A DNA stretch of 37,502 nt from an uncultured Paracoccaceae bacterium (GCA_938016515.1 CALILP010000198.1:1-37502), one strand, 5' to 3'; positions 15,120 through 24,265 are shown, counted from the stretch's first letter. The notes: a model not told the origin generated them from the sequence alone. A program made the numbers and translations.

Positions 15120-15766
15120 TGCAAAAGGTACTGGCAGAGGGACTTGGGACCGCGATGCTGCTGATCAGCGTTGTCGGGTCGGGCATCATGGCGGACAACC
15201 TGACGGATGATATCGCACTGGCGCTCTTGGCGAATGCGATTGCGACGGGCTGTATGCTCTATCTGCTTATCACGGTCCTTGGTCCGATATCGGGGGCACA
15301 TTTCAACCCAGCTGTGACGTTGGCCTTTTGGCTGCGCAAAGAGATCGGGACTATGGATGCGGGCAGATACGTTGTGGCTCAGGTCATTTGCGGCATTTTG
15401 GGGGTCTGGTTCACACATTTCATCTTTTCAGAGGCGATCTGGCAGTTTTCAATGACCAACCGGACGGGACCGGCGCAATGGGGATCTGAAATCTTCGCAA
15501 CCTTTGGTCTGCTGTTTGTGATCTTTGGGGGCTTGCGATCAAAGCCGGATGCAGTGCCGACGCTTGTGGCGTTGTACATCACGGGGGCTTACTGGTTCAC
15601 CTCATCCACCAGTTTTGCGAACCCGGCGGTGACACTTGCGCGGGCTTTCTCGGACACGTTTGCAGGGATCAATCCGACACATGTGGTCATGTTCATCGCA
15701 GCACAGATCGTCGGCGTTGCGATCGCGCAGGCCATTCTGCCATGGTTATTTGCCAAGACGGACTAG
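15119..15766 (+). CDS. MIP/aquaporin family channel, AqpS-like
   Basis: A 215-residue six-helix channel with both half-helix motifs: NPA in GAHFNPAVTLAF (63-65) and NPA in SFANPAVTLARAF (168-170). It is shorter than typical aquaporins. In Sinorhizobium an aquaglyceroporin (AqpS) in the ars operon lets arsenite leave after ArsC reduction. The one-base overlap with arsC makes the same role the best guess here. The symbol is left blank because substrate is not proven. No ArsR-type regulator or ArsB/Acr3 pump is in the window. A long stem-loop follows. Confidence 0.88.
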   Translation: MQKVLAEGLGTAMLLISVVGSGIMADNLTDDIALALLANAIATGCMLYLLITVLGPISGAHFNPAVTLAFWLRKEIGTMDAGRYVVAQVICGILGVWFTHFIFSEAIWQFSMTNRTGPAQWGSEIFATFGLLFVIFGGLRSKPDAVPTLVALYITGAYWFTSSTSFANPAVTLARAFSDTFAGINPTHVVMFIAAQIVGVAIAQAILPWLFAKTD

Positions 15767-15774
15767 GACCTGCG

Positions 15775-15811
15775 AACTTTCACGCGGGGGCACTGGTGCC
15801 GCGTGAAAGTT
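15775..15811. terminator. 13-bp inverted repeat after the aquaporin gene
   Basis: AACTTTCACGCGG (15775-15787) is a perfect inverted copy of 15799-15811, with an 11-base loop. It begins eight bases past the stop codon and lies between two convergent genes. There is no T-run on either side, so it may end transcripts only weakly or act as a 3' stability element. Confidence 0.55.
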
Positions 15812-15824
15812 GACAGGCCCACCC

Positions 15825-15848
15825 CCTTCTTTTGGTCAAAAGTACTTT
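15825..15848 (+). repeat. short dispersed repeat, copy A
   Basis: CCTTCTTTTGGTCAAAAGTA plus CTTT closely matches bases 35708-35730 (one base shorter, two substitutions). Both copies lie on the plus strand, 60 bases or less beyond the 3' end of a plus-strand gene. Confidence 0.6.
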
Positions 15849-15953
15849 CGCGCCGAAGGCGTCCCGCACTTGCAACAAACACAACACCTGCGTGACCAAA
15901 TCAAAATATGTCTTGCGCGCGGAGCGCGCGCCTTTGGATCAAACCACGGTTGT

Positions 15954-16577
15954 TCATGACAGGGATGTCACCCAAAGGATCGTGGCATCCTCTGCTGACA
16001 GGGACACAACGTTGTGTCCCATCGCAGCGTCGTAATAGGCGCTATCCCCGCGTGACATATCCATCGGTTCATAGAATTCCGTATACAGCCGGACCTGACC
16101 GGTCAGAACAAACAAAAATTCTTCCCCATCATGGCGCACCCACCCATCAAAATCATCCATCGACCGGGCGCGAATGCGGGCGCGATACGGCAGCATCGCT
16201 TTCTGGGTCAGGGCCTCGCCTAGCAAATGATGTTCGTAAGTGGTTGTGATCTGGTGTGTGCCCTCGCCCGCCTTGGTCACAGCCATGCGTCCGTTCACCT
16301 GTCCCTTCGAGGGAGGGGTGAACAGTTGCGGCACCGTGATCTCGAGGCCCGTCGCCAGCTTCTTCAGCGCCTCATAGGTGGGTGACATCTGGCCGTTTTC
16401 GATCTTCGACAGGGTCGAGCGCGCAAGACCTGCCTGTCTGGCGGCCTGTTCCAACGTCCAGTTCCGGGCCTTGCGCAACTCGCGGACACGCGCGCCCAGG
16501 TCCAGCGGTTGGCCGATGTCTTCGGTTCCGTTTTCGCGGGCGATACGGATCAGGCTTTTAGGATCAAGGTCACTCAT
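15954..16577 (-). CDS. XRE-family regulator with C-terminal cupin domain
   Basis: The 207-residue product combines an N-terminal helix-turn-helix (about 29-83; RVRELRKARNWTLEQAARQA, then GLARSTLSKIENGQMSPTYE) with a C-terminal cupin (about 125-200; RHDGEEFLFVLTGQVRLY). In this regulator class the cupin binds a small effector. It is divergent from the acyl-CoA ligase, FrnE and MFS operon, with a 66-base gap containing an operator-like inverted repeat, so it most likely controls that operon and itself. The effector is not known. Residues 1-28 are an unstructured lead. Confidence 0.93.
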   Translation of the reverse strand: MSDLDPKSLIRIARENGTEDIGQPLDLGARVRELRKARNWTLEQAARQAGLARSTLSKIENGQMSPTYEALKKLATGLEITVPQLFTPPSKGQVNGRMAVTKAGEGTHQITTTYEHHLLGEALTQKAMLPYRARIRARSMDDFDGWVRHDGEEFLFVLTGQVRLYTEFYEPMDMSRGDSAYYDAAMGHNVVSLSAEDATILWVTSLS

Positions 16578-16594
16578 GCTGCTGGTTTTATCGT

Positions 16595-16611
16595 CAAGCT
16601 GGTCAGGCTTG
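16595..16611. promoter_or_regulatory. operator-like inverted repeat in divergent promoter region
   Basis: CAAGC and GCTTG, separated by seven bases, lie midway between the XRE/cupin regulator and the acyl-CoA ligase. A 17-base dyad in a 66-base divergent gap fits a binding site for the HTH regulator. Not verified. Confidence 0.4.
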
Positions 16612-16643
16612 CAACATCACCTGTGACAGATTAGCCGAAGAGG

Positions 16644-18161
16644 ATGATGACCCACCCTTCTATTGCTCTCATCGGTGCGCCGCCCAACCCTTTCAACTTG
16701 GCCGATACGGTACTGCGCCACGTGAGCACGCAACCAGACAAAGTGGCCCTGCGTGTCATCGGCGGCGACGGACAAGACCAATGGACGTATGATGCGCTGG
16801 GACAGGCGGTGCGCAAGACGGCCCATGCCCTGACAGACCTTGGTCTGGTGGCTGGCGACCGCATCCTGCTTCGTCTGGGCAACACGCCTGACTTTCCGCT
16901 GACGTTTCTGGCGGCGATCTATGCAGGCTTGATCCCAATCCCAACCTCAACGCAGCTCACACTCCCAGAAATCACAGCCATAGCGACCCAGACCGCACCA
17001 AAACTGATTATCGCAACCAAGGGTATCGCACTGCCCGAAACACCGATCGACGTTGTTGCACCATCTGATTTGCATGCGATGCGCACTGGGGCCAGCTTGC
17101 CTGCAGTGATGGGCGATCCCAATCGGCCTGCCTATATCATCTATACATCTGGAACGTCAGGCAAACCGCGCCCGGTGGTCCATGCTCACCGGGCCATTTG
17201 GGCGCGGCGGATGATGTGGGATGGCTGGTATGGGCTGACACGCGATGACGTGATGTTGCACGCAGGGGCGTTCAACTGGACCTATACGTTGGGAACCGGC
17301 TTGCTTGACCCTTGGGCGGCCGGTGCCACCGCACTTATACCGCACGATGGGTCGGATGTCGGGGATCTGGCCGGTTTGATCGCCCAGCATGATGTAACGC
17401 TTTTTGCAGCAGCACCCGGCGTTTACCGACGCATGCTGCGTCAGGACATGCCGGACTTACCCGCACTCCGACATGGTCTGTCGGCGGGTGAAAAGCTGCC
17501 CGTTGTGACGGCGAACAAATGGGAAGCGGCGACCGGAACCCCGGTCTTTGAGGCTTATGGCATGTCAGAATGCTCGACCTTCATATCAACCTGTCCGGGG
17601 CGTCCCAGTCAGGCGCTGGGGTGGCCTCAGCCGGGCAGACAGGTTGCGTTGATCGGGGCGAACGGCCCTGTGGCTGAGGGCCAATCGGGTGTCATTGGCG
17701 TGCACAAAGATGATCCGGGGCTGATGCTGGGATACCTTGATGCGCCAGCCGAGACCGCCAGCCGCTTTCAGGGAGAGTGGTTTTTGACCGGTGACGTCGG
17801 CCGTGTCCTTGCCGACGGCGCGATCCAGTATGAAGGCCGTGTCGATGATATGATGAACGCGGGTGGCTACCGGGTCAGCCCGATCGAGGTCGAGAACGTG
17901 CTCAACCAGTTTCCGGGTCTGGCAGAGGCCGCCGTCTGCGAAATCACTGTGCAGGCAGACACCAGCATCATTGCGGCCTTTTATGTCAGCCCAGACATGT
18001 TAGATGAAACGCAGCTGACCGCTTTCGCAGCAGCGTCACTGGCCCGCTACAAAGTGCCCCGGCAGTTCATCCGGGTCGACAGCCTGCCACGCGGCGCCAA
18101 CAACAAAATCCTTCGCCGCCAATTGCGGCAAACTCAGGAGCACCACAATGGTCAAACTTGA
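16644..18161 (+). CDS. AMP-dependent acyl-CoA synthetase/ligase
   Basis: A 505-residue member of the ANL superfamily, which activates a carboxylic acid to an acyl-adenylate and then an acyl-CoA. Visible motifs: the ATP loop YIIYTSGTSGKPRPV (about 164-178), YGMSEC (about 310-315), the hinge region LTGDVGRV with the ribose-binding aspartate, GGYRVSPIEVEN, and the catalytic lysine in RGANNKILRRQ near the C-terminus. Overall it resembles benzoate- or other aromatic-acid-CoA ligases, but the acid is not fixed. ATGATG gives two adjacent starts. It overlaps the next gene by 14 bases and heads a three-gene operon. Confidence 0.92.
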   Translation: MMTHPSIALIGAPPNPFNLADTVLRHVSTQPDKVALRVIGGDGQDQWTYDALGQAVRKTAHALTDLGLVAGDRILLRLGNTPDFPLTFLAAIYAGLIPIPTSTQLTLPEITAIATQTAPKLIIATKGIALPETPIDVVAPSDLHAMRTGASLPAVMGDPNRPAYIIYTSGTSGKPRPVVHAHRAIWARRMMWDGWYGLTRDDVMLHAGAFNWTYTLGTGLLDPWAAGATALIPHDGSDVGDLAGLIAQHDVTLFAAAPGVYRRMLRQDMPDLPALRHGLSAGEKLPVVTANKWEAATGTPVFEAYGMSECSTFISTCPGRPSQALGWPQPGRQVALIGANGPVAEGQSGVIGVHKDDPGLMLGYLDAPAETASRFQGEWFLTGDVGRVLADGAIQYEGRVDDMMNAGGYRVSPIEVENVLNQFPGLAEAAVCEITVQADTSIIAAFYVSPDMLDETQLTAFAAASLARYKVPRQFIRVDSLPRGANNKILRRQLRQTQEHHNGQT

Positions 18162-18792
18162 TATCATTTCCGATCCAATTTGCCCGTGGTGCTATATCGG
18201 TAAGGCAAATCTGGACAAAGCTTTGCTGGAATTTCCGGATCACCCGTTCGACATCGAATGGCATCCCTTTCAGCTGAATCCGGACATGCCTGCAGGCGGG
18301 ATGGACCGCCGGGCCTATCTGGAAGGCAAATTCGGCGGCAAAGAGGGGGCCGTGAAAGCCTATGCGCCCGTTGTTGCCCATGCCGAAAAGGCCGGCCTGA
18401 CGATCAATCTGGATGCGATGCAAAAGACGCCAAACACAATTGATGCGCACCGCCTGATCCATTGGGCGGGGATCGAGGAGCGTCAGACTTTCGTCGTCGA
18501 CCTGCTGTTCAAAGCCTATTTTGTCGACGGCCGCGATATTGGCGATCATGAGGTTTTGGCAGACATTGCCGACACAGCTGAAATGGACGCAGGCGTTGTG
18601 ACCAAGCTGTTGGGGTCTGACAACGATGTCGCCGATATTCGCAAACGGGATACGCATTCACGCGAAATGGGTGTCAGCTCTGTCCCGACATTCATTGTGG
18701 CCAACCAACATGCTGTTCCGGGTGCACAGCCCGCAGAGGTTTGGGTGAACGTGATCAAGGACATTCAGACGCAGCTGGACGCCGCAGAGTGA
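18148..18792 (+). CDS. DsbA-family oxidoreductase, FrnE/HCCA-isomerase-like
   Basis: A 214-residue thioredoxin-fold protein with Cys12-Pro-Trp-Cys15 in ISDPICPWCYIGKA, and the cis-proline loop GVSSVPTFIVANQHAVPGAQ near residues 176-195. This is the FrnE branch of the DsbA/2-hydroxychromene-2-carboxylate isomerase family. There is no signal peptide, so it works in the cytoplasm. It overlaps the acyl-CoA ligase by 14 bases and the MFS gene by four (GTGA). The presence of the CPWC pair favours a redox or glutathione-dependent role. Being in an operon with an aromatic-type ligase leaves isomerase activity open. Confidence 0.92.
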   Translation: MVKLDIISDPICPWCYIGKANLDKALLEFPDHPFDIEWHPFQLNPDMPAGGMDRRAYLEGKFGGKEGAVKAYAPVVAHAEKAGLTINLDAMQKTPNTIDAHRLIHWAGIEERQTFVVDLLFKAYFVDGRDIGDHEVLADIADTAEMDAGVVTKLLGSDNDVADIRKRDTHSREMGVSSVPTFIVANQHAVPGAQPAEVWVNVIKDIQTQLDAAE

Positions 18793-19994
18793 GCGCAGAC
18801 AAAAAACTGTCGCAAGGAGAATTTATCGCGCTGATGGGCATGGTCATGGCGACTGTGGCCTTTTCTATCGACGCCATGTTGCCTGCCCTGGCTGAAATCG
18901 GGACAGAGCTGTCACCCCAAGACCTGAACCGCGCGCAATTGATGATCACCAGCTTTGTGCTGGGCATGGGGCTGGGGACCTTCGTGACCGGGCCCTTGTC
19001 GGACGCCTTTGGGCGCAAAGCCGTGATGTTGATGGGGGCTGGCGTCTATCTTGTGGCAACGTTGGCTGCTTGGGTGGCCGACAGCCTGACGTGGATGTTG
19101 GCAGCGCGGGTTGTTATGGGCATGGGGGCGGCAGGGCCGCGTGTTGTGGCGATGGCGATGATCCGGGACCTTTATGCGGGTCGCGAAATGGCCAAAATCG
19201 TATCGTTTGTCCTGCTTGTGTTCTCGTTGATCCCGGCACTGGCCCCCACCTTGGGCTATTTCATCATGTCGGCATTTGGCTGGCGCGCAATTTTTCCGAC
19301 TTTTGCGGTCTTTGTTATCGTGGTTTCGATCTGGCTGATGCTGCGGCAACCCGAGACTTTACAGCCTGAAAACCGCCGCCCGCTGAGCTTGCGTGCGATC
19401 AAGGATGCCACCGCAGAGATGTTTGCCCACCCCACAGCGCGGCTGTCGATCTTTGTGCAGACGTTGACATTGGGCATGCTGTTCACGGTGCTGTCAGTCA
19501 CCCAACAGGTGTTTGACGTGACTTTCGATCAGGGCGCGCATTTTCATCTGTGGTTTGGCGGGATCGCGGTTTGTGCGGCCTCTGCCTCTTTTCTGAACGC
19601 CCGCATTGTGGTGCGGCTGGGGATGCGCGCCATTATCAGGGGTATTTATATCGCGCAGATCGCCATGACAGTGGCCATGATCCTGATCACCCTGATGCAG
19701 CCCCCTTACGTGATCGCCTTTGGGACATACGTGGTCTGGATCACCGGCAGTTTCTTTCAGGTTGGCTTGACAATTGGCAACCTGAACGCACTTGCGATGG
19801 AAGAGATGGGCCATATCGCGGGCCTTGCGGCTTCTGTGATCGCTGCAGTGTCCACAGTGGGGGCTGTCTTCTTGGCGGCACCGATTGCGATCATGTTTGA
19901 TGGGACACCGTTGCCGATGGCCTTTGGGACCTTGGTGATGGCCAGCGCGGCCTTATGGCTGACCACCAAGATCAAACGGCCGGGTGAGGCGTAA
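18789..19994 (+). CDS. MFS drug-resistance transporter, Bcr/CflA-like
   Basis: The 401-residue product has about twelve predicted membrane segments. The Bcr/CflA subgroup signs are present: FSIDAMLPALAEIGTEL after the first helix, GPLSDAFGRKAVML (motif A) between helices 2 and 3, and a MIRDLYAGREMAKI segment. The start is the GTG at 18789 because it overlaps the preceding stop (GTGA) and gives a normal short cytoplasmic N-terminus; a TTG 48 bases upstream would lie inside the FrnE-like gene. It ends the XRE-regulated operon and may export the substrate or a toxic acid handled by the ligase, which is inference. Confidence 0.92.
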   Translation: MSADKKLSQGEFIALMGMVMATVAFSIDAMLPALAEIGTELSPQDLNRAQLMITSFVLGMGLGTFVTGPLSDAFGRKAVMLMGAGVYLVATLAAWVADSLTWMLAARVVMGMGAAGPRVVAMAMIRDLYAGREMAKIVSFVLLVFSLIPALAPTLGYFIMSAFGWRAIFPTFAVFVIVVSIWLMLRQPETLQPENRRPLSLRAIKDATAEMFAHPTARLSIFVQTLTLGMLFTVLSVTQQVFDVTFDQGAHFHLWFGGIAVCAASASFLNARIVVRLGMRAIIRGIYIAQIAMTVAMILITLMQPPYVIAFGTYVVWITGSFFQVGLTIGNLNALAMEEMGHIAGLAASVIAAVSTVGAVFLAAPIAIMFDGTPLPMAFGTLVMASAALWLTTKIKRPGEA

Positions 19995-20079
19995 GGGGCG
20001 GCGATTTTTCTAGAAAATTGGGGGTTGAACGCGGGTGTTGCGTCTGGCGATGCCATTGGGGGCCAGCCCCCAAACCCCC

Positions 20080-20104
20080 GGGATATGAGATCGAAACAAA
20101 GAAG
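20080..20104 (-). repeat. dispersed repeat, second type, copy A
   Basis: Read leftward, CTTCTTTGTTTCGATCTCAT runs on to ATCCC and a G-rich stretch. The TTTGTTTC, TCT and ATATCCC blocks also occur at 25325-25348 on the plus strand. The element fills the 111-base gap between the convergent MFS and mfd genes, with a palindrome TTTTCTAGAAAA at 20006-20017. Confidence 0.5.
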
Positions 20105-20105
20105 C

Positions 20106-23100
20106 CTAAGCGGGTGCTTTCTTTTCGGCTTTGCGGGCGTCCGAAAGTTTTTGCGCCAGATCCCGCGCGATGTTGAAGCTGCCTTGAATTTTGTCGCGTT
20201 CCTTGGCCCAGTCCCGGCGTACAACGATTTTGTTGTCTTTGACTTTGGCCAAGCCGCGCTGGTCGTGGATGAAGTCGACCAGACCTTCGGGCGAGGCAAA
20301 TTTGTCGTTGTGAAACTGGATCGTCGCCCCTTTTGGTCCTGCATCCAGTTTGGCGATGCCTGCCTTCTTGCACATCGCCTTAATCCGCACGACCAACATC
20401 AGCGTGTTCACCTCGCGGGGGAGCTTGCCAAACCGGTCGATCATTTCAGCCGCGAAACCTTCCAGTTCCACCTTCGTTGTCAGGTCCGACAGGCGGCGGT
20501 AAAGGCCAAGCCGCACATCAAGGTCCGGCACATAGGTTTCCGGGATCAGAACCGGCACGCCAAGGTTGATCTGCGGCGACCATTCGCCATCGTCCGCAAG
20601 GCCTTCGGCAGCACCGGACTTGATGGCACTGATCTGGTCCTCCAGCATTTGCTGATACAACTCGTAGCCGACTTCACGCATCTGCCCGGATTGTTCCTCG
20701 CCCAGCAGGTTCCCGGCTCCTCGGATATCAAGGTCCTGGCTGGCCAGCGTGAACCCTGCCCCAAGACTGTCGAGCGATCCCAGCACCCGCAGCCGTTTCT
20801 GCGCCGTATCCGTCAGTTTCTGACGTGGTTTGGTTGTCAGATAGGCGTAGGCGCGCGTTTTCGACCGGCCCACCCGCCCCCGGATCTGGTAGAGTTGTGA
20901 CAGGCCGAACATATCCGAACGCCACACAATCATCGTGTTTGCCGTCGGGATATCAAGCCCGCTTTCCACAATGGTTGTCGCCAGCAGCACGTCGTACTTG
21001 CCGTCGTAGAAGGCGTTCATCCGGTCGTCCAGCTCGCCCGCTGCCATTTGGCCTGTGGCCGAGATATAGCTGACCTCGGGAACTTCGCGTTTCAGCCAGT
21101 CTTCCATTTCAGCCATATCTGCGATGCGGGGCACCACAACAAAGCTTTGCCCGCCTCGGTAATGTTCGCGCAACAAGGCTTCGCGGATGGTGATCGTGTC
21201 GAATTCGCTGACATAGGTGCGGATCGCCAGCCGGTCGATTGGGGGGGTGCCGATGATACTGAGGTCGCGGACCCCTGACAGCGACAATTGCAAGGTCCGT
21301 GGGATCGGCGTGGCCGTGAGGGTCAGTACGTGTACGTCTGTACGCAGCTGTTTTAAGCGCTCTTTGTGCTGGACCCCGAACTTTTGCTCTTCGTCGATGA
21401 CCAGCAGACCAAGGTTCTTGAACTTGATCCCCTTTGCCAGCAAGGCGTGGGTGCCGACCACGATGTCGACCGTGCCCTTCGTGATTTCCTCGCGGGTGGT
21501 GTTCGCGTCGCCCGTTGATACGAAGCGCGACAGTGGTCGCACATTCACCGGAAAGCCCCGGAACCGTTCTGCAAAGCTTTGGTAATGTTGCCGGGCCAGC
21601 AACGTTGTGGGGGCAATAATCGCGACCTGCACACCGCTGAGTGCTGCCACGAAAGCCGCCCGGATCGCGACCTCGGTCTTGCCAAACCCCACATCGCCGC
21701 AGATCAGGCGATCCATCGGCTTGCCAGAGGCGATATCTTCCAGAACGTCGTCGATGGCCGACAGCTGATCGTCGGTTTCTGCATAAGGGAAACGTGCCAG
21801 AAACTGGTCCCACAACCCATCCGGCGGATCCAGCGCAGGTGCTGTTCGCAAGGCCCGTTCTGCGGCAACCCGGATCAGGCGTTCGGCAATCTGGCGGATG
21901 CGTTCTTTCAGGCGGGCTTTCTTGGCCTGCCATGCGCCGCCACCCAACCGATCCAGAAGGCCTTCTTCGTGTCCGTATTTCGACAGCAACTCGATGTTTT
22001 CGACGGGCAGATACAATTTGCTGTCGTCTGCGTATTCCAGCAGCAGGCATTCGTGGGCAGCGCCAAGGGCTGTGACCACTTCCATCCCCTTGAACCGACC
22101 GACACCGTGATCGACGTGGACCACCAGATCGCCGGGTGACAGGCTGTTGGCCTCTGACAGAAAGTTCTCGGCCCGCCGCTTGCGCTTGGTTTGCCGGATC
22201 AGGCGGTCGCCCAACACATCTTGTTCAGAGATCACAGTGACGTCCGGCGTCACAAACCCATGATCCAGTGGCCAGACCGCCAAATGCACCCCGGTTTTAC
22301 CGACGCGGGCAAAATCGCTGACGGGGATCACCTCTGCGATGCCTTCATCCTCGATCAGACCGGTCAGGCGTTCGCGGGCCCCTTCCGAATAGCTGGCAAT
22401 CACAACCGGCCCAAGGTCGACCTGCCTGCGGATGTGCACGGCCAAAGCCGAGAACAGGTTCGTGCTTTCCGATTGCCGCTCTGGTGCGAAATCGCGACCG
22501 ATACGGCCCCCTGCATCAATGACACCCGGACCGGTGGCTTGCGGCAAAGCCGCAAATTGCAATTGCCGCTTTTGGTCCACAGCCGCAGCCCAAGCAGCAT
22601 CATCCAGATACAACTGACCCGGCGGCGCTGGTTTATAGACCGTATCCATCCGCCCCTTCTGTGACAGGGCATGCATCCGAGCCTCGTATTGGTCGACGAT
22701 GCTGTCCCACCGGGCGATCCGCGCAGGGGTCAGTTGGTCGTCCAACGTGATCGTGGCCCCGGCTGTATAATCAAAAAGGGTTTCAAGGTTGTCCTGAAAG
22801 AACCCTAGCCAATGCTCGATCCCCGCATGTTTGCGACCGGCGCTGACGGCCTCGTATAGCGGGTCATCCGTTCCAGCGGCCCCAAATTCGATCCGGTAGT
22901 TTTGGCGGAACCGGGTGATGGCAGCCTCGTCGAGAATGACCTCAGAGACGGGCGCCAACTCAATCTCGGTCAGCTTTTCTGTGGTGCGCTGGGTGGCCGG
23001 ATCAAAGCGCCGCGCGCCGTCCAGCACGTCTCCAAACAGGTCTAGCCGGACAGGACCGCTTTGGCCCGGCGGAAAAATGTCGATGATACCGCCCCGGACG

Positions 23101-23573
23101 GCGTAATCACCCGGCTCCATCACTGTGGGACTTTGGGTGAACCCCATCCGAACCAGAAAGGCGCGCAAGCCCTTTTCGTCGATCCGCCCGCCGACACGCG
23201 CAGAAAAAGCAGCCTCGCGCAGCAAGGCACGCGGAGGGACGCGTTGGCTGGCCGCATTCAAAGAGGTCAGCAGAACATACCGATCCGGCATGCCATGGGT
23301 CAGTGCGGCCAAAGTTGCCATCCGTCCCGCCGAAATATCCGCATTGGGCGACACCCGATCATATGGCAGACAATCCCATGCCGGGAATGTGAAAACGGGC
23401 ATGTCAGGGGCAAAAAACCGCAAGGCAGCCTGCATCGCGGCCAGCCGTTTGTCATCGCGGGCGATGTGGACAACGGGCTGACCGGATTTTGTAATCTCGG
23501 CAAGGATAAGCTGGGCGTCAAAGCCCTCGGGCGCGCCGGAAACTGTAACGGATGTCGGGGGTGATGCAGTCAT
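20106..23573 (-). CDS. mfd: transcription-repair coupling factor
   Basis: Mfd removes stalled RNA polymerase at DNA damage and recruits UvrA. The 1155-residue length is normal. Order of domains: UvrB-homology N-terminus (about 1-320), the polymerase-interaction domain beginning SPGDLVVHVDHGVGRFKG (about 480), the SF2 helicase with Walker A GDVGFGKT (Lys632) and DEEQ (727-730), LTLTATPIPRTLQLSL, the QIRGRVGRS motif, and the C-terminal TRCF domain. No frameshift or missing motif is seen. A small membrane protein gene lies 45 bases upstream on the same strand. Confidence 0.98.
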   Translation of the reverse strand: MTASPPTSVTVSGAPEGFDAQLILAEITKSGQPVVHIARDDKRLAAMQAALRFFAPDMPVFTFPAWDCLPYDRVSPNADISAGRMATLAALTHGMPDRYVLLTSLNAASQRVPPRALLREAAFSARVGGRIDEKGLRAFLVRMGFTQSPTVMEPGDYAVRGGIIDIFPPGQSGPVRLDLFGDVLDGARRFDPATQRTTEKLTEIELAPVSEVILDEAAITRFRQNYRIEFGAAGTDDPLYEAVSAGRKHAGIEHWLGFFQDNLETLFDYTAGATITLDDQLTPARIARWDSIVDQYEARMHALSQKGRMDTVYKPAPPGQLYLDDAAWAAAVDQKRQLQFAALPQATGPGVIDAGGRIGRDFAPERQSESTNLFSALAVHIRRQVDLGPVVIASYSEGARERLTGLIEDEGIAEVIPVSDFARVGKTGVHLAVWPLDHGFVTPDVTVISEQDVLGDRLIRQTKRKRRAENFLSEANSLSPGDLVVHVDHGVGRFKGMEVVTALGAAHECLLLEYADDSKLYLPVENIELLSKYGHEEGLLDRLGGGAWQAKKARLKERIRQIAERLIRVAAERALRTAPALDPPDGLWDQFLARFPYAETDDQLSAIDDVLEDIASGKPMDRLICGDVGFGKTEVAIRAAFVAALSGVQVAIIAPTTLLARQHYQSFAERFRGFPVNVRPLSRFVSTGDANTTREEITKGTVDIVVGTHALLAKGIKFKNLGLLVIDEEQKFGVQHKERLKQLRTDVHVLTLTATPIPRTLQLSLSGVRDLSIIGTPPIDRLAIRTYVSEFDTITIREALLREHYRGGQSFVVVPRIADMAEMEDWLKREVPEVSYISATGQMAAGELDDRMNAFYDGKYDVLLATTIVESGLDIPTANTMIVWRSDMFGLSQLYQIRGRVGRSKTRAYAYLTTKPRQKLTDTAQKRLRVLGSLDSLGAGFTLASQDLDIRGAGNLLGEEQSGQMREVGYELYQQMLEDQISAIKSGAAEGLADDGEWSPQINLGVPVLIPETYVPDLDVRLGLYRRLSDLTTKVELEGFAAEMIDRFGKLPREVNTLMLVVRIKAMCKKAGIAKLDAGPKGATIQFHNDKFASPEGLVDFIHDQRGLAKVKDNKIVVRRDWAKERDKIQGSFNIARDLAQKLSDARKAEKKAPA

Positions 23574-23618
23574 GTGCCTGACCTACCGCGCAGGCCCCGC
23601 GTGTCAATGGCGAAGGGG

Positions 23619-24140
23619 CTAGAAGTTGGGCACTTCAAGGTTATGATACATGCCGTACATCGCTGTGATAAAGATCGCGATCATCCCGATAACCTGAGTC
23701 CACAGGCGATGGGTGGACAGCATCTTATACAGGACCTGTACGTCAGTGGCGTCACTTTCGATCTTGCGGGCGGTGTAGAAGCTTAGAATGCCAACACCGC
23801 AGACAGGGATCACCATCAATAATATCGCCTGAGCCAGCTCAATCCCATACAAAATACCAAGTAAAGAAAGTGATGTGATCGTAAAGCACACAATCGCCAA
23901 AAGCCAGGACCCGGCTGTCTGACCGATGCTCAGCACCCGGTTCACATTGACCCGGACCACATCAATCAAGTCCTGCTCGGCCTCGCCGCCTTTGCGTTTG
24001 GCGCGCATGATCAGATCAAACGGGACGCCCAAGACCCAATGTGACATCGATGACCACAGGACAATGATCGCAATCCAATACCATACATTGGAAAACGAGC
24101 GCATACTAATGGTGTCGAAAAGGGCCTCTGACCATTCCAC
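23619..24140 (-). CDS. conserved membrane protein upstream of mfd
   Basis: The 173-residue product has about four predicted membrane segments (WYWIAIIVLWSSMSHWVLG, LLAIVCFTITSLSLLGILYG, ILLMVIPVCGVGILSF and VIGMIAIFITAMYGMY), with a basic loop MRAKRKGG between the first two. From memory, close relatives in Rhodobacteraceae carry the label component of SufBCD complex, but I see no evidence for iron-sulfur assembly and would not transfer that function. The GTG at 24140 is chosen because AGG precedes it and the frame beyond it is hydrophilic and overlaps the hemB promoter region. It may share a transcript with mfd. Confidence 0.72.
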   Translation of the reverse strand: MEWSEALFDTISMRSFSNVWYWIAIIVLWSSMSHWVLGVPFDLIMRAKRKGGEAEQDLIDVVRVNVNRVLSIGQTAGSWLLAIVCFTITSLSLLGILYGIELAQAILLMVIPVCGVGILSFYTARKIESDATDVQVLYKMLSTHRLWTQVIGMIAIFITAMYGMYHNLEVPNF

Positions 24141-24212
24141 GGGTGGCAGCCTCGCGTGCGTACTAATTCTTTCGCGGACCCTAGACGCAGCTTTGCCGGA
24201 TGCCCAGACTTG

Positions 24213-24229
24213 TGAACCCCTTTGGTTCA
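24213..24229. promoter_or_regulatory. inverted repeat in the hemB upstream region
   Basis: TGAACC and GGTTCA with a five-base spacer lie 37 bases before the hemB start, between divergent genes. The dyad looks like a possible operator; no factor can be named. Confidence 0.35.
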
Positions 24230-24265
24230 TGTCACCAAACACCTGTGACCAGAAAGGCCCGCATT

